The translations under genes and the position numbers were made by a program. From Thermoplasmata archaeon (lineage in GTDB: Archaea; Thermoplasmatota; Thermoplasmata; GCA-020350865), in contig CP070726.1 of NCBI GenBank assembly GCA_020350865.1, positions 11,634-18,905 on the forward strand: 7,272 nucleotides of DNA, written 5' to 3'. Shown one piece after another: positions 1 through 4,364 of the stretch (position 1 is its first letter; each line of letters begins with the position of its first letter). The notes below the pieces were generated by a model. The model had not been told where the DNA came from. It searched no databases and saw only the letters and a list, made by a program, of their open reading frames with translations.

Positions 1-245
1 ATTTTTGAAAAAGGTATTTATCCTAATCGAAGGCCAATTCACCTCTGGTTGCAAAGGCAGAAATATTTCATTCCTTATAATGAACTTGAAAGAATTGAAA
101 TAAGGAAAACAACTGATGGATCCAAATGCATCATACTTTATCCAAGAAATTGGAGACAAATAGTGGTTTATGGTCATGAAACAGGTGGCGTAGTTTTTAA
201 CACGCTATTACTTATGGCCAAGAAAGGAAAGGTTGTGAAAAAACA
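1..245 (+). repeat. Internal coding repeat, copy A
   Basis: First visible copy of the soluble domain, offset exactly 576 bases from copy B at 577-821 with no indels. The copy may begin before the window. Identity is 52 of 81 residues overall. At nucleotide level the last 53 bases (193-245) match copy B at 50 of 53 positions, including a perfect 32-base match at 214-245. Confidence 0.85.
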
Positions 246-867
246 CTCTGGAGCCCAATGCGAGGACAGTGTGTTGGACAGGTTGCGTGTTTATTTTAAA
301 AGATATACAGGTACTTCTCGGATAGGAAATGATATAAATCACGGTAGGTTGATATGCGAAGCACCAAGAAGAGAGTATATAATTGAAAAAGTAGTGGGCG
401 TGATATTCACATTTATTTTTTCAACACTGACTCTTGGATTTGTGGTTTTAATTATAATGGACCAAACCTTAAAAGAAAATATTCCTCTTATACTATTTTA
501 TATTGCAGTATGTATTGTTGGTATTACTGTGATAGAAATAATTTGGTTACCAATGGTCACCTCCCAAAGATTTCGGATCTACAAAAATGGAATAACTCCT
601 CATAGAAGACCATTTGTTTATTGGTTGAAAAAACAAGAATATTTCATTCCATACAGTGAACTTGAGAATATTGAGATTTTCAAAACACCAGATGGGTACA
701 CATACATTTATCTTTATCCAATGGATTGGAGGCAAATAGTAGTCGGATATCGCATTAGTGGCGAAGCGGTTTTTAACACGCTATTATACATGGCCAAGAA
801 AGGAAAGGTTGTGAAAAAACAGGATCCCGCCCGAAAGAAAAGTTCCTTGCCCTCCACGGGCAGATAA
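1..867 (+). CDS. Membrane protein with tandem (2 TM + small PH-like domain) repeats, 5' end missing
   Basis: The reading frame is open from base 1 to a TAA at 865-867 (288 codons seen), so the true start lies upstream; the in-frame TTG at 49 sits inside a conserved repeat and is not a credible start. Two copies of a soluble domain (bases 1-243 and 577-819) share 52 of 81 residues with no gaps, including RRP, YFIPY, WRQIVV and a near-identical VFNTLL..MAKKGKVVKK ending. Between them lie two hydrophobic segments at about 391-459 and 481-552. The unit is therefore two membrane helices plus a domain of about 80 residues, period exactly 192 codons. The G-I-x-P...FIPYxELExIEI pattern resembles bacterial PH-like domains that follow membrane helices; this is a weak inference. 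Function is unknown. The C-terminus stops about 15 residues after the repeat ends, in sequence of different composition, so the gene may be truncated. The gene converges with the minus-strand operon. Confidence 0.75.
   Translation: MFEKGIYPNRRPIHLWLQRQKYFIPYNELERIEIRKTTDGSKCIILYPRNWRQIVVYGHETGGVVFNTLLLMAKKGKVVKKHSGAQCEDSVLDRLRVYFKRYTGTSRIGNDINHGRLICEAPRREYIIEKVVGVIFTFIFSTLTLGFVVLIIMDQTLKENIPLILFYIAVCIVGITVIEIIWLPMVTSQRFRIYKNGITPHRRPFVYWLKKQEYFIPYSELENIEIFKTPDGYTYIYLYPMDWRQIVVGYRISGEAVFNTLLYMAKKGKVVKKQDPARKKSSLPSTGR
577..821 (+). repeat. Internal coding repeat, copy B
   Basis: Second copy of the domain of the membrane protein. The match to copy A ends at 821, after which the sequence turns GC-richer and the frame closes within 46 bases. 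The segments 769-786 and 790-821 are identical to 193-210 and 214-245. Confidence 0.85.
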
Positions 868-889
868 TGTATCGGCCGGTGCTCTGGGA

Positions 890-961
890 TATAACCCCGT
901 GCCTCCTCTTGGGCAGGTGATAATCCTTTGACTCGTACTTCCTGAACCTGTTGATGATCTC
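890..961 (-). pseudogene. Relic of the 3' end of an acyl-CoA carboxylase carboxyltransferase gene
   Basis: Read on the minus strand, these 72 bases encode 24 residues from EIINRFRKYES to KRRHGVI, matching the C-terminus of the intact carboxyltransferase (1532-1603) at 66 of 72 bases and 22 of 24 residues. Five of the six differences are at third codon positions, and the two amino-acid changes are conservative (K to R, E to D). Similarity stops abruptly on both sides: no carboxylase sequence lies upstream, and the stop codon present in the intact gene is replaced by TCC CAG with the frame continuing. No start or ribosome site serves it, so it is a fragment and not a gene. It begins about 30 bases after the DUF2284 stop and forms a direct repeat flanking that gene. 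A fragment of a paralogous or orthologous copy left by recombination fits best. Confidence 0.85.
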
Positions 962-992
962 AAATAAAGCAACGATATCCTTTTGATGTTCT

Positions 993-1529
993 TCACTCGA
1001 TCAAAAGAAATGCATACCTGTTCATTGTCTGTTTGTAATCTGTGAGCACTTCTATTGGATACCCAAGCTCCCTTACAGTCGTAAAGACATCGATGCACAG
1101 GCCCTCTGGTGAAGGCCTTCTCTTTTCCGGATGTCTGCAGTCCTTGACATCGCTCACACAATCCTTGCATGCCACGCAGTGGCTCATAAAAATGATGAGG
1201 GCTTTGGGATGGCCCATCAAGAAAACCCGGCGCTCCAGCTCCAGAAGTGTTGGATTCACTTTCTTGTACCACTTTGTCCTGTCTGTCTTCCTCGGCGTCA
1301 CATTCTCGAAATGAAAAACCACACCCGTGGAATATTCTTTTATAAATTCTTCGCATTCCGCCTTAGTGGGCATATTGGGTGGACAGCACGCCCTTGAACC
1401 GTAATCATCGCAGCCGAACTGGCACTTCATTCTCACCCACTGTGCAACCTTGATGTTGTTGGGGTCTACCCACTTAAAGTCCTGAAATCCGAGTTCTTGG
1501 AATAATTTTTCCAGTTTCCATTTGTTCAC
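993..1529 (-). CDS. DUF2284 family cysteine-rich predicted metal-binding protein
   Basis: A 178-residue protein starting at GTG (1529-1527), whose GTGA overlaps the TGA stop of the carboxyltransferase by 4 bases, so translation is probably coupled. The upstream sequence has only a weak GGGG Shine-Dalgarno. It has two cysteine groups: C36, C40, C48 and C49 (KCQFGC...ACCPP) near the N-terminus, and C118-x2-C121-x2-C124-x6-C131 followed by RHP and RRPSPEGLCIDV. This layout is characteristic of DUF2284, annotated as predicted metal-binding proteins, and the second group looks like an iron-sulfur ligand set. There is no signal peptide or membrane helix, so it is likely cytosolic. The biochemical role is unknown; its place as the last gene of an acyl-CoA carboxylase operon suggests a link to that pathway, perhaps redox or assembly, but this is only context. 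It is flanked by direct repeats of the carboxylase 3' end. Confidence 0.85.
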   Translation of the reverse strand: MNKWKLEKLFQELGFQDFKWVDPNNIKVAQWVRMKCQFGCDDYGSRACCPPNMPTKAECEEFIKEYSTGVVFHFENVTPRKTDRTKWYKKVNPTLLELERRVFLMGHPKALIIFMSHCVACKDCVSDVKDCRHPEKRRPSPEGLCIDVFTTVRELGYPIEVLTDYKQTMNRYAFLLIE

Positions 1530-3055
1530 GGTATTACCCCGTGCCTTCTCTTGGGCAGGTGATACTCCTTTGACTCGTACTTCTTGAACCTGTTAATGAT
1601 TTCATTTCTCAATTCCGAGGGGGCCACCATACCGTCGGTAACCATTTCGGCACCCAGCTTGTAGATGTCCACATCCTGCCTGTACTCCTCCCTTAATTTC
1701 TGGATGTAGGCGGGCCTCTCCTCCTCCGGCAGGGCCTGGATCTTGTTGAAGAACACCGCGTTCACCGCGGCTTCTGGGCCCATGACGGCGATCATTGCGG
1801 TCGGGAGGGCAAGGCACGTGTCGGGCTCGTAACCTGGCCCGGCCATGGCGTACAGTCCCGCACCGTACGCCTTTCGAACAATTATGGAAACCTTTGGAAC
1901 CGTGGCCTGGGAAACAGAGAAAATCATCCTGGCACCGGCCCTGATAATGCCCTGCTTCTCCACTGCGGTTCCGATCATGAAACCCGGCACATCTGCCAGC
2001 CACAGCAGCGGGATGTTGAATGCGTCGCAGAGCTGCATGAACTTGGCGCCCTTGTAGGCGGACTCCACGAAGAGCACCCCTCCCTTCACCATGGGCTGGT
2101 TGGCGATGATCCCGATGGACTTACCCCCGATCCTAGAAAACCCGACGATGAGCTCGGGGGCGTACAGTTTCTTGACCTCCAAGAAGGAGTCCCTGTCCAC
2201 AACCCTCCTGATCAATTCGTTCATGTCGAAGGGGATGTTCTCGTTCTTGGGAATGATGTTCTCCAGGTCATTGCAGGACAGCTCGGGCTCCACAGAGGGG
2301 ATGTCTGCAGGCTTCTCGTCGCAGTTCTGGGGGAAGTACGAGATGTGTTTTTTAATGGCTTCAATTACCTCCTCTTCTGTCTTGCAGAGCATGTCGCCCG
2401 AGCCGGAAGTGGTGCAGTGCATCCGTGCTCCTCCCATCTCCTCCAGTGTGACCTTCTCTCCAATCACCATCTCGGCCATTCTCGGAGAGCCCAGGTACAT
2501 ACTTGCATTGCCTTCCACCATGTACGTCACATCGCAGAAGGCGGGGATGTAGGCACCCCCCGCAGCGGAGGGTCCGAACAACCCGCATATCTGGGGAATG
2601 AATCCCGAGATGTTGGCCTCGTTGTAGAATATCCTGCCCGCCCCCCTTCTTCCCGGGAACATTTCGACCTGATCGGTAATCCTTGCCCCTGCGGAATCAA
2701 CCAGGTATATCAGGGGGACCTTCAGTTTTGTTGCAGTCTCCTGGATACGCACAATCTTTTCCACCGTGCGCCATCCCCACGAGCCCGCCTTGATCGTCGA
2801 ATCGTTGGCCATGATGGCCACAGACCTCCCCTGTAACTTTCCCACGCCGCACACGACCCCGTCCGCAGGCAGCTTCCCGTCGAGGACATTGGCGAACATG
2901 CCGTCCTCTGCAAAGGAATCGTCATCCAGAAGCAGTTTCAGCCTTTCCCTGACAAAGAGCTTGCCCCTCTCCTTTGCCTTGACATGGTACTTCTCTGCTC
3001 CCCCTTTTTTAATAATTTCAATCTGGGACTTCAATTCCGCCTCTGTCTTCTCCAT
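1526..3055 (-). CDS. Acyl-CoA carboxylase carboxyltransferase (beta) subunit, methylcrotonyl-CoA carboxylase-like
   Basis: A 509-residue carboxyl transferase (PF01039-type, usual length), moving CO2 from carboxybiotin to an acyl-CoA in the cytosol. The N-lobe carries VDSAGAR (119-125), FPGRRGAGRIFYN (133-145) and GPSAAGGAY (161-169); the C-lobe carries ADVPGF (354-359) and YGAGLYAM (397-404). At the position of Asp422 in propionyl-CoA carboxylases (KAYGGAYDVM) this protein has Tyr402, as in MCC-beta (YGAGNYGM). Together with the FPGR..GRxFYN segment, this argues for a methylcrotonyl-like substrate over propionyl- or acetyl-CoA; that comparison is from memory of the families. The ATG at 3055 is chosen because GGGAGG lies 8 bases upstream; a TTG at 3082 would overlap the hydratase and has no ribosome site. 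It follows the hydratase by 13 bases and overlaps DUF2284 by 4. A decarboxylase subunit (glutaconyl- or methylmalonyl-CoA) is the main alternative. No biotin carboxylase is nearby. Confidence 0.92.
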   Translation of the reverse strand: MEKTEAELKSQIEIIKKGGAEKYHVKAKERGKLFVRERLKLLLDDDSFAEDGMFANVLDGKLPADGVVCGVGKLQGRSVAIMANDSTIKAGSWGWRTVEKIVRIQETATKLKVPLIYLVDSAGARITDQVEMFPGRRGAGRIFYNEANISGFIPQICGLFGPSAAGGAYIPAFCDVTYMVEGNASMYLGSPRMAEMVIGEKVTLEEMGGARMHCTTSGSGDMLCKTEEEVIEAIKKHISYFPQNCDEKPADIPSVEPELSCNDLENIIPKNENIPFDMNELIRRVVDRDSFLEVKKLYAPELIVGFSRIGGKSIGIIANQPMVKGGVLFVESAYKGAKFMQLCDAFNIPLLWLADVPGFMIGTAVEKQGIIRAGARMIFSVSQATVPKVSIIVRKAYGAGLYAMAGPGYEPDTCLALPTAMIAVMGPEAAVNAVFFNKIQALPEEERPAYIQKLREEYRQDVDIYKLGAEMVTDGMVAPSELRNEIINRFKKYESKEYHLPKRRHGVIP

Positions 3056-3063
3056 TATCTCCG

Positions 3064-3069
3064 CCTCCC
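3064..3069 (-). promoter_or_regulatory. Shine-Dalgarno (GGGAGG) for the carboxyltransferase ATG
   Basis: GGGAGG lies eight bases before ATG 3055-3053 and shares one base with the TAG stop of the hydratase (3071-3069). It selects the 509-residue start over the in-frame TTG at 3082, and the tight spacing suggests ribosomes pass from one gene to the next. Confidence 0.7.
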
Positions 3070-3851
3070 TACTCTCCGACAAATTCCGGCTTTCTCTTCT
3101 CCTTGAATGCCTTCAAGGCCTCCACCCTGTCTTTTGTGGGAATGCACACCTCATATGCTTTCGATTCAAGGGCCAGACCCGAGGATATATCGATCTCATG
3201 CCCGCGGTTGATGGCGAACTTGGCCTGCTGCACCGCAAAGGGCGCGTTCTTTGCTATGTCCTCCGCTATTTCGATGGCGTTCTCCATGAGCTTGCCCTCC
3301 AGGGCCACCTGGTTGACAAGGCCTATTCTCAGGGCTTCCTGCGCAGAAACCCTTCTCCCGGTCAGAATGAGCTCCTTGGCCTTGCCTATGCCCACGAGCC
3401 TGGGCAGCCGCTGTGTACCGCCTCCTGCGGGAATGATGCCCAGTGTGACCTCTGTCAGTCCCATGGTCGCATGGGGGGCTGCGATTCTGATGTCGCAGGC
3501 CATGGCAAGCTCCGTTCCCCCGCCCAGGGCCAGGCCGTTTATGGCGCATATCACGGGCTTTGACAGGTTCTCGATGTCCACCAGCGTGTCCTTGATCGTC
3601 TTTATGTAATGCCTCACCTCGGCCTCGCTCATCTTCTCCCTTTCTTTGAGGTCCGCACCCGCACAGAACGCCTTGTCCCCTGCACCCGTGATGATCACCA
3701 CCCTGATGTCGGGGTCAAAATAGATATCAGTGAGGATCTTCTTGCCCTCTTTCAGAGTCTCGATGTTCAGGGCGTTCATGAATCGCGGTCTGTTCAGCGT
3801 GACAATCAAAACCGAATTCTTCCTCTCAGCCAGTATATTGGGTTCGTCCAA
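3069..3851 (-). CDS. Enoyl-CoA hydratase (crotonase family), AUH/methylglutaconyl-CoA hydratase-like
   Basis: A 260-residue crotonase, the normal length. The oxyanion-hole segments are KAFCAGADLKE (60-70) and NGLALGGGTELAMACDI (105-121). Both catalytic glutamates of true hydratases are present: E114 in GGGTEL and E134 in LTEVTLGIIP, so syn-hydration of an enoyl-CoA is likely. The GLALGGG segment, the GGGTQRLPR segment and the C-terminal IPTKDRxEALKAFKEKR strongly recall human AUH, the 3-methylglutaconyl-CoA hydratase of leucine breakdown. Beside an MCC-like carboxyltransferase this supports a leucine or isovalerate pathway role; a general short-chain enoyl-CoA hydratase remains possible. The start is TTG (3851-3849), supported by a perfect GGAGGT seven bases upstream. 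It lies 51 bases after the biotin carrier gene and 13 bases before the carboxyltransferase start, so the genes are co-transcribed. Confidence 0.92.
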   Translation of the reverse strand: MDEPNILAERKNSVLIVTLNRPRFMNALNIETLKEGKKILTDIYFDPDIRVVIITGAGDKAFCAGADLKEREKMSEAEVRHYIKTIKDTLVDIENLSKPVICAINGLALGGGTELAMACDIRIAAPHATMGLTEVTLGIIPAGGGTQRLPRLVGIGKAKELILTGRRVSAQEALRIGLVNQVALEGKLMENAIEIAEDIAKNAPFAVQQAKFAINRGHEIDISSGLALESKAYEVCIPTKDRVEALKAFKEKRKPEFVGE

Positions 3852-3858
3852 GCTCCCT

Positions 3859-3864
3859 ACCTCC
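3859..3864 (-). promoter_or_regulatory. Shine-Dalgarno (GGAGGT) for the TTG-started hydratase
   Basis: A strong GGAGGT sits seven bases before the TTG at 3851-3849 on the minus strand. It supports the unusual TTG as the real start. Confidence 0.75.
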
Positions 3865-3902
3865 CCCGAAGTTTTTATAGCAGTCCATACGGGCCGCGAA
3901 CT

Positions 3903-4115
3903 CTATTCTATTATCAGAAGGACATGCCCGGTATTGACGAAGTCCCCCTTGTTCACCTTCACTTCCTTGACTGTCCCTGCATGCGTGGATTGAATGGGAA
4001 TGTGCATCTTCATGGATTCCAGGACAATGACGTCCTGCCCTGTCTCCACGGTGTCGTTTTCCGCAACCTTCACCTCTGCAATCGTCCCTGCCATGTTGGC
4101 CGCAACTTCCGGCAT
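3903..4115 (-). CDS. Biotin carboxyl carrier protein (stand-alone biotinyl domain)
   Basis: A small biotinyl (biotin/lipoyl attachment) domain protein. The motif VLESMKMHIPI carries the biotinylated lysine (Lys36 from this start). The preceding NMAGTIAEV and the following GTVKEVKVNKGDFVNTG form the two halves of the flattened beta-barrel. It should carry carboxybiotin from a biotin carboxylase to the carboxyltransferase encoded two genes downstream. Two starts are possible. ATG at 4127 gives 74 residues but has no clear ribosome site. ATG at 4115 gives 70 residues, has GAGGG five bases upstream, and matches the usual MxEVxAxMAGT opening of small carriers, so it is preferred. It lacks the Ala/Pro-rich N-terminal part of E. 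coli AccB, as is usual for this small type. It is the first gene of the operon. Confidence 0.92.
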   Translation of the reverse strand: MPEVAANMAGTIAEVKVAENDTVETGQDVIVLESMKMHIPIQSTHAGTVKEVKVNKGDFVNTGHVLLIIE

Positions 4116-4120
4116 GTTAT

Positions 4121-4125
4121 CCCTC
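4121..4125 (-). promoter_or_regulatory. Shine-Dalgarno (GAGGG) favouring the 4115 start of the biotin carrier
   Basis: GAGGG lies five bases before the ATG at 4115-4113 on the minus strand. The competing ATG at 4127 has only GGAA-type sequence upstream, so this site decides the start in favour of the shorter protein. Confidence 0.45.
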
Positions 4126-4142
4126 ATTTTTGATTTCCGGGA

Positions 4143-4159
4143 TTTTTTGTTGCAAAAAA
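4143..4159. repeat. Perfect hairpin TTTTTTG-TTG-CAAAAAA in the operon leader
   Basis: A seven-base perfect inverted repeat with a three-base loop, 16 bases before the first possible ATG of the biotin carrier gene and downstream of the candidate TATA box. It could be a repressor site or merely AT-rich chance; the stem is mostly A-T, so an RNA hairpin would be weak. Confidence 0.35.
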
Positions 4160-4199
4160 CCCCAGGCCCATAATCATTGTGGTAACCGCAATTACGCGT

Positions 4200-4258
4200 G
4201 CAGATATATATCTTTCTGTATTTCCCACTGGCTGTATCGTCGATTGTCGAATATCTGC
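4200..4258. repeat. Inverted repeat pair GCAGATAT / ATATCTGC, 43 bases apart
   Basis: Arms at 4200-4207 and 4251-4258 are perfect eight-base inverses in the divergent promoter region; the first arm overlaps the candidate TATA box. It could be a paired operator; chance is not excluded. Confidence 0.3.
4202..4213 (-). promoter_or_regulatory. Candidate TATA box for the acyl-CoA carboxylase operon
   Basis: On the minus strand this reads AGATATATATCT, preceded by a purine-rich GAA that could act as the BRE. A start of transcription about 25 bases downstream, near 4183, would leave a leader of roughly 55-70 bases before the biotin carrier gene. The 12 bases are a perfect palindrome, so direction is not fixed by the box itself. 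Inferred from archaeal consensus only. Confidence 0.45.
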
Positions 4259-4278
4259 GGAAGATATGAATTAAGTAC

Positions 4279-4293
4279 CATATATCTTATGGA
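4279..4293. repeat. Short palindrome CCATA-N5-TATGG in the divergent intergenic region
   Basis: Five-base arms with a five-base TATCT centre, between the operon promoter and the start of the exported protein gene. A half-site pair of this size is operator-like, but short. The rest of 4128-4364 shows no gene. Confidence 0.25.
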
Positions 4294-4331
4294 TCCTTAC
4301 CTCAATACTCTTTAAAACCCTGTATCGGAAG

Positions 4332-4340
4332 TTATTTATT
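4332..4340 (+). promoter_or_regulatory. Candidate TATA box for the exported beta-helix protein (leaderless)
   Basis: TTATTTATT, preceded by a CGGAAG that resembles a BRE, is centred 29 bases before ATG 4365. Transcription would then start at about the ATG, giving a leaderless mRNA; this agrees with the lack of any Shine-Dalgarno upstream of 4365. Confidence 0.4.
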
Positions 4341-4364
4341 CTCATATGGCAATGGCTTTTATGG

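Noticed and set aside
868..992. A transcription terminator between the converging genes
   Set aside because: No convincing stem-loop or strong T-run was found on either strand; only the carboxylase relic is recognisable.
784..1356. A 190-codon minus-strand open frame overlapping the DUF2284 gene
   Set aside because: It is a shifted frame over DUF2284, the relic and the end of the membrane protein; low-complexity Ser/Arg/Gly translation, no family signature, and DUF2284 in the competing frame is clearly real.
3056..3082. A longer carboxyltransferase start at TTG 3082
   Set aside because: It has no Shine-Dalgarno and would overlap the hydratase, while ATG 3055 has GGGAGG at ideal spacing.
2091..3609. 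Several long plus-strand open frames opposite the carboxylase and hydratase
   Set aside because: They are antisense shadows in GC-rich coding sequence; the minus-strand proteins carry complete family motifs.
3609..4133. A 174-codon plus-strand open frame opposite the hydratase start and biotin carrier
   Set aside because: It is antisense to the well-supported biotin carrier (ESMKM motif) and hydratase, and its translation is His/Leu-rich with no recognisable domain.
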